A stretch of 64,000 bases of DNA, from positions 3,472,001 through 3,536,000 of the forward strand of contig NZ_CP034279.1 in the NCBI RefSeq assembly GCF_009739905.1. The letters run 5' to 3'. The position numbers and the translations under genes are program-made. This DNA is from Streptomyces ficellus. Its GTDB lineage: Bacteria > Actinomycetota > Actinomycetes > Streptomycetales > Streptomycetaceae. Under the pieces are notes generated by a model. It was not told the DNA's origin. It did no database searches and was given only the letters and a program-made list of their open reading frames with translations. Below, one piece after another: positions 21,080 through 29,814 of this stretch (position 1 is its first letter; the number at the start of each line of letters is the position of its first letter).

Positions 21080-22569
21080 GCGGCAAGCTGTACGGCGTGG
21101 GGCTCGGCCCCGGCGACCCGGAGCTGATGACCCTCGCGGCGGTCAGGGCCATCGCGTCGGCCGACGTGATCGCGTACCACTGCGCCCGCCACGGCCGGTC
21201 CATCGCGCGCTCCATCGCGGCGGAGCACATCCGCGAGGACCACCTCGAAGAGCGGCTGATGTACCCGCTGACGGTGGAGACCACCGACCACCCGGGCGGC
21301 TACCGGGGCGCGCTGGACGACTTCTACGAGGAGGCGTCGGCGCGGCTCGCGGCCCACCTGGACGCGGGCCGCACGGTCGCCGTCCTCGCCGAGGGCGACC
21401 CGCTGTTCTACGGCTCCTACCAGCACATGCACAAGCGGCTGGCGCACCGGTACGACACGCAGGTCATCCCGGGAGTCACCTCGGTGAGCGCGTCGGCGGC
21501 CCGCCTGGGCAAGCCGCTGTGCGAGGCCGAGGAGGTCCTGACGGTCATCCCCGGCACGCTGCCCGAGGAGGAGCTGACGGCCCGTCTGGCGGCGACGGAC
21601 TCGGCGGTCGTGATGAAGCTGGGCCGTACGTTCCCGGCGGTGCGGCGCGCCCTGGAGCGGGCCGGGCGGCTGGACGACGCGCACTACGTGGAGCGGGCCA
21701 CGATGGCTGGCGAACGCACGGGCGCCCTCGCGGACGTCGACCCGGAGTCGGTCCCCTACTTCTCCGTGGCGGTGCTCCCGTCGCGCGTCGACTCCGGCCC
21801 GGCCGCGCCCGCGCGGGGCGAGGTCCTGGTCGTCGGCACCGGCCCGGCGGGCCCCCTGTGGCTGACGCCCGAGACGCGCGGCGCGCTCGCCTCGGCGACC
21901 GACCTGGTCGGCTACACCACCTACCTGGACCGCGTGCCGGTGCGCCCCGGGCAGGAGCGGCACGGCTCGGACAACAAGGTCGAGTCGGAGCGCGCCGAGT
22001 TCGCCCTGGACCTCGCCCGGCGGGGACGCCGCGTCGCGGTGGTGTCGGGCGGCGACCCCGGGGTGTTCGCCATGGCCACGGCGGTCCTGGAGGCCGCCTC
22101 CCAGGACCCGTACACGGACGTCCCGGTCCGCGTCCTGCCGGGCGTGACCGCCGCGAACGCCGCCGCCGCGAAGGCGGGCGCCCCGCTGGGCCACGACTAC
22201 GCGACGATCTCCCTGTCGGACCGGCTCAAGCCCTGGGACGTCATCGCCGGGCGGCTGGCCGCCGCGGCCGCCGCCGACCTGGTCCTCGCCCTGTACAACC
22301 CGGGCTCCGCCAGCCGCACCTGGCAGGTCGCCAAGGCCCGGGAACTGCTCCTGGAGCACCGCGCCCCGGACACCCCGGTGGTGGTCGCCCGGGACGTGGG
22401 CGGCCCGGAGGAGTCGGTGCGCGTCCTGGCGCTCGTGGACCTCGACCCGGCGGAGGTCGACATGCGGACCCTGCTGCTCGTCGGCTCGTCCCAGACCCGG
22501 GCGGTCCGGCGGGGCGGGGACGGGGGCACCACGGTGGCCTGGACGCCCCGGCGGTACCCGGAGGTGTGA
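21076..22569 (+). CDS. cobIJ: Fused precorrin-2 C20- and precorrin-3B C17-methyltransferase (CobI-CobJ)
   Basis: 497 aa. Residues 1 to about 245 are Cob[15 protein letters not shown] at the start, the [13 protein letters not shown] segment and VIPGVTS. From about 250 a second methyltransferase domain begins [14 protein letters not shown] and continues with [12 protein letters not shown] and [13 protein letters not shown], typical of CobJ. Both transfer methyl groups from S-adenosylmethionine to the corrin ring. The fusion is a common actinomycete arrangement. It ends 8 bp before a strong hairpin terminator. Confidence 0.95.
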   Translation: MSGKLYGVGLGPGDPELMTLAAVRAIASADVIAYHCARHGRSIARSIAAEHIREDHLEERLMYPLTVETTDHPGGYRGALDDFYEEASARLAAHLDAGRTVAVLAEGDPLFYGSYQHMHKRLAHRYDTQVIPGVTSVSASAARLGKPLCEAEEVLTVIPGTLPEEELTARLAATDSAVVMKLGRTFPAVRRALERAGRLDDAHYVERATMAGERTGALADVDPESVPYFSVAVLPSRVDSGPAAPARGEVLVVGTGPAGPLWLTPETRGALASATDLVGYTTYLDRVPVRPGQERHGSDNKVESERAEFALDLARRGRRVAVVSGGDPGVFAMATAVLEAASQDPYTDVPVRVLPGVTAANAAAAKAGAPLGHDYATISLSDRLKPWDVIAGRLAAAAAADLVLALYNPGSASRTWQVAKARELLLEHRAPDTPVVVARDVGGPEESVRVLALVDLDPAEVDMRTLLLVGSSQTRAVRRGGDGGTTVAWTPRRYPEV

Positions 22570-22576
22570 GCGAGCC

Positions 22577-22610
22577 CCGCACGGGCCGGTGGTGCCACCG
22601 GCCCGTGCGG
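22577..22610. terminator. Bidirectional hairpin terminator after cobIJ
   Basis: A 16-bp perfect inverted repeat, CCGCACGGGCCGGTGG facing CCACCGGCCCGTGCGG, lies between the convergent cobIJ and secreted-protein genes. It is very stable and has no T-tract. It probably ends both transcripts. Confidence 0.8.
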
Positions 22611-22620
22611 AGAGCGTTCG

Positions 22621-23298
22621 TCAGCGCTGCTGGACGAAGGCCCGGTTCCTGTGGCTCGCGTCGGCGGAGCAGGACTTCTTCTCCGCGGCGGTCATCGGGC
22701 GGCTCTTCACGACCACCGCGTTGCTCCTGCCGTCGGTGCCGTTCTTCGCCGGGCCGGTGATCGTGTCCGGGAAGAACCAGTAGTAGTGACCCCACTTGGG
22801 GCTGTCGTAGTGGGTCTGCCAGGTGCCGGAGACCTTCTGCATCACCTGCGCCCGCGAGATCCAGCCCACCTCGCCCGGCTTGACCGTCATGTTCAGCGAG
22901 CTGCTCTCGGCGTGGGTGCTCGTCCACGTATGGCTGTAAGTCGCCGTCACGCTCAGGTCGATGATGCCCGCGATGTTGCCCCCCGCGGTCACGGAACCAC
23001 CCAGCGAATCGGTGGAGCCGACGGTGTCGGTCCACGTCATGCTCTGGGTGGCGTCCGAGCTGGAGCAGTTGAACAGCGAGTCGGAGACCTGGTGGAACGC
23101 ACCGAGGTACGCCTCGCCCAGCTTCGGCTCGTTGAAGGAGCACTTGCCGAGGCCCGAGGCGCAGTCCGCCATGAGCTCCGGCTTCGTCGGCTGGTCGGCG
23201 GCGGACGCGGGGAGCGCCCCGGCCACCGTGGCCCCACAGGCCACCATCGTCACGGCCAGCAGCCGCCCGCCGTACCGCCTGGCGCGGTTCGTCTTCAT
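22621..23298 (-). CDS. Secreted protein of unknown function, possibly aerolysin/ETX-like
   Basis: 225 aa. A signal peptide (RLLAVTMVACGATVAGALPASA) is followed by a mature chain of about 190 residues with three cysteines in the first half. Its middle is rich in alternating Ser/Thr and hydrophobic residues (VGSTDSLGGSVTAGGNI, LSVTATYSHTWTSTHAESSS) and then reads MTVKPGEVGWISRAQVM. Such amphipathic strands followed by a Pro-Gly turn recall the pore domain of aerolysin/ETX-MTX2 proteins. The assignment is weak and rests only on this pattern. The C-terminal part has no recognised domain. It interrupts the cobalamin gene region. Confidence 0.6.
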   Translation of the reverse strand: MKTNRARRYGGRLLAVTMVACGATVAGALPASAADQPTKPELMADCASGLGKCSFNEPKLGEAYLGAFHQVSDSLFNCSSSDATQSMTWTDTVGSTDSLGGSVTAGGNIAGIIDLSVTATYSHTWTSTHAESSSLNMTVKPGEVGWISRAQVMQKVSGTWQTHYDSPKWGHYYWFFPDTITGPAKNGTDGRSNAVVVKSRPMTAAEKKSCSADASHRNRAFVQQR

Positions 23299-23427
23299 GT
23301 CTTCGTACCTCTCACACGTACATGGGGGGTCGGCGCGCGGACGTACCGGAGTACGGCGCGTACGCCGCCTGATGTGCCTGTGATGGTGACAAGGCTCTCC
23401 TCAACGGGGTACCGAACCAGCCGAGTT

Positions 23428-23447
23428 GTTCGGACCGGGAACCGAAC
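23428..23447. promoter_or_regulatory. Inverted repeat in divergent gap 23299-23632
   Basis: GTTCGG and CCGAAC arms with an 8-base spacer lie between the divergent secreted-protein and TerD-fusion genes. A related GGTACCGAACC word lies just upstream. It could be an operator; no gene is visible in this 334-bp gap. Confidence 0.3.
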
Positions 23448-23632
23448 GGCGCGCCCCGCCACCACCTGCGGGTTCACCGGGCGTCACGTCCGGGCCTCCA
23501 CTTTCGACGGTTCTCCACGGACGACCCGCTCTGGACGCTAAGGTTCCGGAAACGGCACATGTGTGACGCACCACACACTGTTTTCCGGCTGCCGGGGTGC
23601 GTCCCGATGCGGCTGTGCATCAGGGGGGCCGC

Positions 23633-25657
23633 ATGCACACGATGGTCAAGGGCGCCAACATCGGCCTGGCGGCGCTGGGTGAGGACATCGCCTCCGTCAC
23701 CGTGAGCCTGGGCTGGAGCAGCACCACCGGAGAGGGCGACGCCGACGTTTCCGTACTCCTGCTGGACGGGACCGGGAAGGTGCGCAGCGACAGCGACTTC
23801 TACTTCTACAACCACCCGGTCGCCGAGGACGGCAGCGTCCAGCTCCTCGGCAAGACGCCCACCACCGACGGCAGTGAGGACCGGATCAGCTTCGACCTGG
23901 ACGCCGTCCCGCCGCACGTCACGCGGATCGTCATCGCCGCGAGCCGGTACGACGGGTCGAACTTCGGCGAGCTCGACGACCTGTGCCTGTCCCTCGCCGA
24001 CGGATCGGGCGAGGTCCTGGCCCGGTTCCCCGTCGAGGACGCGGGCGTCGTCAGCGCGTTCATCTTCGGCGAGCTCTACCGGCGCGCCGGACAGTGGAAG
24101 TTCCGGGCCGTGGGGCAGGGCTACGGCAGTGGGCTGGTCGGCCTCGCGACCGACTTCGGCGTCGACATCGAGGACGACACCGAGGAGCAGCTCGCGGAGC
24201 AGGCCCCGCCCTGGCCGCCGGAGCCCCAGCCCGCACCACGACAGCAGCCGCAGGCGCAGGCGCAGCCGCTGCCCCGTCCGCGGCCGGCGGCGGAACGCCC
24301 GCCCGCCGCCCCGCCCGCCGCCGCGGACCCCGCGCCCCGGGCCCCGCGGCCGCGCACCGCGAAGAAGAAGGTGACGCTCCCGAAGGCCATGAAGAAGTCC
24401 CTGGCCGAGAACGAGTCGTGGCGGACGGCGCGGCTCTTCCCCGTCACCGCGCTCAAGAGCGACCGCGAGCGCGAGACGCGCGCCACGTCCGTGCTGCTGT
24501 CAGTGATGGCCCAGGTGCCGGAGTTCGGCCGCCGCCTCACCGCCGGATTCGGCGCCCCGGCCGGGCGCATGGAGACGTTCACCGAGGTGTCCCTGCCGCA
24601 CGGCGAGTCCCCGAGGCGGCCGGACGGCGTGGTGCGGGTCGAGCGGGCGGGCAAGCTGTGGACGGCCCTGGTGGAGACCAAGACGAACGGCAACCCGCTC
24701 AAGTCCGATCAGGTGCAGACCTACGTCGACATCGCCGCCCGCCGCGGCTACGAGTGCGTCATCACGCTGTCCAACGACGTCGCCCTGGAGGGCAGCCCGC
24801 TGGTCTCCGTGAAGATCGACGGCCGGCGCAAGCACAAGGTGGCGCTCTGGCACCTGTCCTGGGCCGAGGTGGCCCACCAGGCGCAGATGCTGATCCGCCA
24901 CGAGGGCGTGGGCAACGCCGCGCACGCGTGGCTCCTCCAGGAGCTCCTGCACTACCTCCAGCACGACAACTCCGGCTGCCACGGGTTCCAGAACATGGGC
25001 GCGGCGTGGGTCCCCGTGCGCAACGGCATCGACAACGAGACCCTGTGCCAGGGCGACGCCCGCGCCACCGAGGTCACGGAGAGCTGGGAGCGGCTGATCC
25101 GGCAGGTGTGCCTGCGCCTCGGCGGCGAGCTGGGCCAGAAGGTGCTGCCCGTGCAGCGCGCCAAGCGCGGCACCGACCCGCGGACCCGCCGGGCCGAGAT
25201 GGCGGACCGGCTGTGCCTGGAGGGGCTGCTGCACGCGGAGCTCCGGATGGAGGACACCCCGGGGATCCTCGCCATCACCGCCGACCTGCGCACCGGCAAG
25301 CTGCGCACGTCGATCGAGCTGCCGGTGGCCGAGCGCGGCTACCCGCTCACCAGGGCGAAACGCCTGATCCGCCGGCTCGCCGCGGCACCGGCGGACCTGC
25401 ACATCGAGACGATGGTCGCGGGACCGGGGACGGGCCCGCGGGGCACGCTGGAGCGGCTGCGCCCCGAACCCGCCGACATCCTGCCCCGGGACGGCGCGGA
25501 GATCACCGGTTTCCGGCTCTCCCTCTTCAAGGGCATGGGCACGGGCCGCGGCTCCGCCGAGACCGGGTTCATCCGCAGCGTCGACGAGGCCGTGGACCGC
25601 TTCCACGCCCAGGTGATCACCCACCTGGACCGGCGGGGCAGCACCGTGGGCGGATGA
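23633..25657 (+). CDS. TerD-domain protein fused to a PD-(D/E)XK nuclease-like domain
   Basis: 674 aa from an ATG with GGGGGG upstream; an ATG at 23642 is also possible. Residues 1-185 are a TerD fold: VSLGW, DVSVLLLDGTGKVRSDSDFYFYN, then ISFDLDAVP, and ARFPVED. This fold is a calcium-binding module of tellurite-resistance/stress systems. A Pro/Ala/Gln linker (about 190-245) follows. The C-terminal 420 residues contain PDGVV (Asp331) and ALVETKTNG (Glu348, Lys350), spaced like the PD...ExK core of restriction-type nucleases, then QVQTYVDIA. Nuclease activity is inferred. It may act in defence or DNA-damage response; no neighbouring ter genes are seen. Confidence 0.75.
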   Translation: MHTMVKGANIGLAALGEDIASVTVSLGWSSTTGEGDADVSVLLLDGTGKVRSDSDFYFYNHPVAEDGSVQLLGKTPTTDGSEDRISFDLDAVPPHVTRIVIAASRYDGSNFGELDDLCLSLADGSGEVLARFPVEDAGVVSAFIFGELYRRAGQWKFRAVGQGYGSGLVGLATDFGVDIEDDTEEQLAEQAPPWPPEPQPAPRQQPQAQAQPLPRPRPAAERPPAAPPAAADPAPRAPRPRTAKKKVTLPKAMKKSLAENESWRTARLFPVTALKSDRERETRATSVLLSVMAQVPEFGRRLTAGFGAPAGRMETFTEVSLPHGESPRRPDGVVRVERAGKLWTALVETKTNGNPLKSDQVQTYVDIAARRGYECVITLSNDVALEGSPLVSVKIDGRRKHKVALWHLSWAEVAHQAQMLIRHEGVGNAAHAWLLQELLHYLQHDNSGCHGFQNMGAAWVPVRNGIDNETLCQGDARATEVTESWERLIRQVCLRLGGELGQKVLPVQRAKRGTDPRTRRAEMADRLCLEGLLHAELRMEDTPGILAITADLRTGKLRTSIELPVAERGYPLTRAKRLIRRLAAAPADLHIETMVAGPGTGPRGTLERLRPEPADILPRDGAEITGFRLSLFKGMGTGRGSAETGFIRSVDEAVDRFHAQVITHLDRRGSTVGG

Positions 25658-25719
25658 GAACCCCGCTCCCTCCATCGGGGAACAGCAGGTGACTGCTGGA
25701 CCTGATGGGGGGAGACGTG

Positions 25720-27180
25720 ATGGAGAGCCGCAGGTGGTTCCTGAAGGCGACCGGGGGCGGCGGCGCGGCGGTGGCGTTGGCGGGAGGTGGGTTCCTGGTG
25801 GGACAGCGGGCCGGTGGGACGACGGAGGTGCCGGTGCCCGGCGGGCTGCCGTTCACGTTCGGGGTGCGCGGCTTCCGGTGCGTGCTGGACGTGCCCGACG
25901 CGATGCGGCCGTGGCGGGGCCGGGTGGCCGGGCGGGAGGACGCGGGGCTCCATGACGGGGACGGGGTGCGGATGTTCCGGTGGCAGGGGCGGCTGCACGA
26001 CCACCCCGTCGGGCAGATCCAGTACGGGCTGGAGAACCTGGCCGCCCTCCGGCGCACCGGTGACCCGTTCTTCCTCGCCCGGGCCCGGACGCAGGCCGAC
26101 CGGGTGGTGGCCCGGCGGCACGAGCGGCGCGGGGCGTGGTTCTTCCCGTACCCGTTCGACTTCACGCACGACGTGCACACCGGCATCGCGTACGAGGCGC
26201 CCTGGTACTCCGGGATGGCGCAGGGCGAGGCGCTGAGCCTGTTCGCCCAGCTCGCCCAGGTCGCGGAGGTTCCCGCGGCGGACCGCGCCCGGTACCGCCG
26301 GGCGGCCGACGGGGCGTTCCGGTCGCTGCTGGTGGGCGACGACGGGGCGCCGTGGGTGGTCGCCCGGGACGAGGCGGGGCACCTGTGGATCCACGAGTAC
26401 CCGGTCGACCCGCCCGGCACCTCCGACCACACGTACAACGGCTTCATGTTCGCCGCGCTCGGGCTGTGGGACTACTACGCGCTGACGCGCAACCCGCTCG
26501 CCGCGGACCTCTTCGACGGCTCGCTGACCACCCTCGCCGCCAACTTCCGGAACATGCGCAACCCGGGCTGGCTGTCGCACTACTGCCGCGCGCACGCCAT
26601 CCCCACGACGTCGTACCACCCGGTGCACGTCACGCTGCTGCGCCAGTTGTCCTGGCTGTCCGGCAGCGAGCTGCTCGCCGCGCAGTCCGACCTGCTGATG
26701 GACGACTACCCGGCGCCGTCGCTCGGCAAGGACGGCGGCCAGGTGCACCTCGCGGAGGGCACGCACGCGCTGCTGCGGTTCGACGACGACGGCGCCGTCA
26801 CCGACACCCGGACGCTCGAACTGGCCCGCCCCGCCGAGGCCACCGCCTCGCACCGGATCCGCGTCCGGGGGCACGACGTCCACTACCTCCTCACCGACGG
26901 GCCGGGCGACGGCTGGTACGTCGCCGAGCGCTACCCCTCCGCCTACCTGCGCGGCGAGTGGTGCGCCTCCGACTACCGGCCGGCGCGGCGCGCCCGCGTC
27001 CCGGCGGGGGTGAGCGTCGTGTGCCGCGGGGACGGCGAGGAGCGGACGGTGACGTACCCGCGGGACACGCCCGTACGGTACGACCGGCGCGCCGTCGTCG
27101 ACGGCCGCGTGATGCTGCGCGCCACCGACGGGGACGTCCGGGGCTGGTGGCTGCCGGGCTCTCAGCTGCGGGCGGGCTGA
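25720..27180 (+). CDS. Tat-exported D-glucuronyl C5-epimerase-like protein
   Basis: 486 aa from the ATG at 25720 with GGGGGAGA upstream. The N-terminus MESRRWFLKATG matches the twin-arginine consensus SRRxFLK and is followed by a hydrophobic stretch (AAVALAGGGFLVG), so export folded through Tat is likely. The mature part, with QIQYGLENLAAL, WFFPYPFDFTH, PWYSGMAQGEALSLFAQL and a HTYNGFMFAALGLWDYY segment, resembles the C-terminal domain of glucuronyl C5-epimerases. Those enzymes act on heparan-type uronic acids in animals; the bacterial substrate is unknown. Its end overlaps the convergent cobK by 19 bp. Confidence 0.8.
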   Translation: MESRRWFLKATGGGGAAVALAGGGFLVGQRAGGTTEVPVPGGLPFTFGVRGFRCVLDVPDAMRPWRGRVAGREDAGLHDGDGVRMFRWQGRLHDHPVGQIQYGLENLAALRRTGDPFFLARARTQADRVVARRHERRGAWFFPYPFDFTHDVHTGIAYEAPWYSGMAQGEALSLFAQLAQVAEVPAADRARYRRAADGAFRSLLVGDDGAPWVVARDEAGHLWIHEYPVDPPGTSDHTYNGFMFAALGLWDYYALTRNPLAADLFDGSLTTLAANFRNMRNPGWLSHYCRAHAIPTTSYHPVHVTLLRQLSWLSGSELLAAQSDLLMDDYPAPSLGKDGGQVHLAEGTHALLRFDDDGAVTDTRTLELARPAEATASHRIRVRGHDVHYLLTDGPGDGWYVAERYPSAYLRGEWCASDYRPARRARVPAGVSVVCRGDGEERTVTYPRDTPVRYDRRAVVDGRVMLRATDGDVRGWWLPGSQLRAG

Positions 27181-27914
27181 CCCGTCCGGAGCAGCCAGGC
27201 GACGGCCTCCTCCGGTGTCGCGGCGACCGGCACCCCGGCCGGGGCGGGCGGGCGGCGCACCACCACGACCGGTACGCCCGCCTCCCGCGCCGCGGTGAGC
27301 TTGGGCGCCGTCGCCGCGCCGCCGCTGTCCTTGGTGACCAGCACGTCGATGCCGTACCGGCGCAGCAGTTCGCGCTCCCCGTCCAGGGTGAAGGGGCCCC
27401 GGTCGAGGAGGACGTCCATCCGCGGCGGGTACGGCGGCTCCGGCGCGTCGACCGAACGGAGCAGGAACCAGACGTCCGTGACGTGCGCGAAGGCCGCGAG
27501 GCCCATGCGCCCGGTGGTGAGGAAGACGCGGCGGCCCAGGGTGCGGGCCGTGTCGGCGGCCTGGGCGAGGCTGTCCACCAGGTGCCAGTCGTCGCCCTCG
27601 ACCGGGGCCCACCCGGGCCGCCGCAGGGCGAGCAGGGGAACATGGACGTCAGCGGCCGCACGGGCCGCGTGGGAACTCATGGTGTCCGCGAAAGGATGGG
27701 TGGCGTCGATGACCGCGTCGGCCCGGTGCTCGCGCAGCCAGCGCGCCAGGCCCTCCGCCCCGCCGAACCCGCCGACGCGGACCTCCCCCGGAGGCAGCCT
27801 CGGGGCGGCGACCCGGCCCGCGAGGGAGGACGTCGTGCGCACGGCCCGGTGCGCGTGCAGCAGCTCCGCGAGGCGGCGGGCCTCGGTCGTTCCGCCGAGG
27901 ATCAGTACGTGCAT
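27162..27914 (-). CDS. cobK: Precorrin-6A reductase
   Basis: 250 aa. It begins HVLILGGTTEARRLAELL, the family's N-terminal nucleotide-binding motif. VIDATHPFADTMSSHA and a VFLTTGRMGLAAF strand follow, then a KDSGGAATAPKL segment near the C-terminus. It reduces the corrin macrocycle of precorrin-6A with NADPH. Its start codon lies only 12 bp from the divergent cbiD start, so each promoter must lie within the other gene or upstream of it. Confidence 0.93.
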   Translation of the reverse strand: MHVLILGGTTEARRLAELLHAHRAVRTTSSLAGRVAAPRLPPGEVRVGGFGGAEGLARWLREHRADAVIDATHPFADTMSSHAARAAADVHVPLLALRRPGWAPVEGDDWHLVDSLAQAADTARTLGRRVFLTTGRMGLAAFAHVTDVWFLLRSVDAPEPPYPPRMDVLLDRGPFTLDGERELLRRYGIDVLVTKDSGGAATAPKLTAAREAGVPVVVVRRPPAPAGVPVAATPEEAVAWLLRTGQPARS

Positions 27915-27926
27915 CGGGGTCCGTCC

Positions 27927-29075
27927 ATGACTGCGGGGGCGGGCGGGGGGCGCAGCGCCCAACTCAAGCACACCGGTCTGCGGTCCGGCTGGACGACCGG
28001 GGCGTGCGCGACGGCGGCGACGACCGCCGCGTACACGGCCCTGCTGACCGGCGACTTCCCCGACCCGGTGACGATCACCCTGCCGAAGGGGCAGACCCCG
28101 GCGTTCGCGCTGGCGGCGGAGGAGCTGGTGGCGGAACCCCTGACGGGCGGGTACGCCATGGCCGGGATCGTCAAGGACGCCGGCGACGACCCCGACGTCA
28201 CCCACGGGGCGCTGGTCCGGGCCGCCGTCCGGCTCCTCCCGGCCGGTACCGGCGTCGTCTTCCGCGCGGGCCCCGGCGTCGGCACGGTCACCCGGCCCGG
28301 GCTGCCGCTGGAGGTGGGCGAGCCCGCGATCAACCCGGTGCCCCGGCAGCTGATGCGCGAGCACGTCGCCCGGGTCGCGGCGGAGCACGGCGGCACCGGG
28401 GACGTCGAGATCACCGTGTCCGTCGACCACGGCGAGGAGATCGCCCGCTCCACGTGGAACCCGCGCCTCGGGATCCTCGGCGGCCTGTCGATCCTGGGGA
28501 CGACCGGGGTCGTGGTGCCGTACTCGTGCTCGGCGTGGATCGACTCCATCCGGCGCGGTGTCGACGTGGCGCGGGCGGCGGGCCGCCGCCATGTCGCCGG
28601 GTGCACCGGCTCGACGTCCGAGCGGACCGTCACCGCCCTGTACGGGCTGCCCGAGGACGCCCTGCTGGACATGGGCGACTTCGCGGGCGCGGTGCTGAAG
28701 TACGTCCGCAGGCACCCGGTCGACCGGCTCACCGTCTGCGGCGGCTTCGCGAAGCTGTCCAAGCTCGCGGCCGGGCACCTGGACCTGCACTCGGCGCGCT
28801 CCCAGGTCGACAAGGGCTTCCTCGCGGAGCTGGCCCGCCGGGGCGGCGCGGACGAGGAGCTGACCGCCGAGGTCGCGGCGGCCAACACGGGGCTGGCCGC
28901 GCTCCAGCTGTGCACCGCGGCCGGGGTGCCGCTGGGCGACCTGGTCGCCGCGACCGCCCGCGACGAGGCCCTCGCGGTGCTGCGCGGCGCGCCCGTCACC
29001 GTCGACGTGGTGTGCGTCGACCGCGCCGGCACCGTGGTGGGCCGCAGCGAGCCCCGGGGCCCTCAGCAGACGTGA
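27927..29075 (+). CDS. cbiD: Cobalt-precorrin-5B C1-methyltransferase
   Basis: 382 aa. The N-terminus reads HTGLRSGWTTGACATAAT, the CbiD signature (G.TTG.CA.AA). VITLPKGQ-like strands and SLGILGGLSILGTTGVV follow, with a conserved-type STWNPRLGI segment. In actinomycetes with the aerobic route CbiD replaces CobF for C1 methylation, which fits the absence of cobF here. It is divergent from cobK and overlaps convergent cobM by 13 bp. The upstream region for its own promoter is inside cobK. Confidence 0.93.
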   Translation: MTAGAGGGRSAQLKHTGLRSGWTTGACATAATTAAYTALLTGDFPDPVTITLPKGQTPAFALAAEELVAEPLTGGYAMAGIVKDAGDDPDVTHGALVRAAVRLLPAGTGVVFRAGPGVGTVTRPGLPLEVGEPAINPVPRQLMREHVARVAAEHGGTGDVEITVSVDHGEEIARSTWNPRLGILGGLSILGTTGVVVPYSCSAWIDSIRRGVDVARAAGRRHVAGCTGSTSERTVTALYGLPEDALLDMGDFAGAVLKYVRRHPVDRLTVCGGFAKLSKLAAGHLDLHSARSQVDKGFLAELARRGGADEELTAEVAAANTGLAALQLCTAAGVPLGDLVAATARDEALAVLRGAPVTVDVVCVDRAGTVVGRSEPRGPQQT

Positions 29076-29812
29076 CGGTCCCGCTCCGGCGAGTACAGGT
29101 GGCTGTCACGGAACTGGGTCGCCGCCAGCGTGCGGCCGACGAGGATGACCGCCGTGCGGGTGATGCCGGCGTCCTTGGTGGCGGCGGCGATGTCGGCGAG
29201 GGTGCCGCGCAGGACGACCTCGTCGGGGCGGCTGGCCATCGCGACCACGGCGGCCGGGCAGTCGGCGCCGTAGTGCGGGGTCAGCTCGGCGACGACGCGG
29301 TCGACGTACCGGGCCGCCAGGTGCAGCACCAGCAGGGCACCGCTGCGGCCCAGGGTCGCCAGGTCCTCGCCCTCCGGCATGGCCGTGGCCTGCTCGGCGA
29401 TCCGGGTCAGGATGACCGTCTGGCCCACGGTCGGGACGGTCAGCTCCCGCTTCAGCGCGGCGGCCGCGGCCGCGAACGCCGGGACGCCCGGCACGACCTC
29501 GTACGGGACGCCCGCCGCGTCCAGGCGCCGCATCTGTTCGGCGACCGCGCTGAACACCGACGGGTCGCCCGAGTGGAGGCGGGCCACGTCGTGGCCCGCC
29601 TCGTGCGCGCGGACCAGCTCGGCGGTGATCGCGTCCAGGTCGAGGCGGGCGGTGTCGACGAGCCGGGCGTCCGGCGGGCACTCGGCGAGCAGCTCGCGCG
29701 GCACGAGTGACCCGGCGTACAGGCACACCCGGCAGGAGGCGAGGGTGCGGGCACCGCGCACGGTGATCAGATCGGCGGCGCCGGGGCCCGCCCCGATGAA
29801 GTAGACGGTCAT
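29063..29812 (-). CDS. cobM: Precorrin-4 C11-methyltransferase
   Basis: 249 aa. It has the tetrapyrrole methylase signature VYFIGAGPGAADLITVRGA at the start, then CRVCLYAGSLVPRELL, the ARLHSGDPSVFSA loop and YEVVPGVPAF. It methylates C11 using S-adenosylmethionine. Its start lies 2 bp after the cobL stop, so the two are translationally coupled. The 3' end overlaps cbiD on the other strand. Confidence 0.95.
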   Translation of the reverse strand: MTVYFIGAGPGAADLITVRGARTLASCRVCLYAGSLVPRELLAECPPDARLVDTARLDLDAITAELVRAHEAGHDVARLHSGDPSVFSAVAEQMRRLDAAGVPYEVVPGVPAFAAAAAALKRELTVPTVGQTVILTRIAEQATAMPEGEDLATLGRSGALLVLHLAARYVDRVVAELTPHYGADCPAAVVAMASRPDEVVLRGTLADIAAATKDAGITRTAVILVGRTLAATQFRDSHLYSPERDRHVC

Positions 29813-29814
29813 TC

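Noticed and set aside
23428..23447. Additional parS or ArgR-like site
   Set aside because: The arms do not match either consensus; kept only as a weak inverted repeat.
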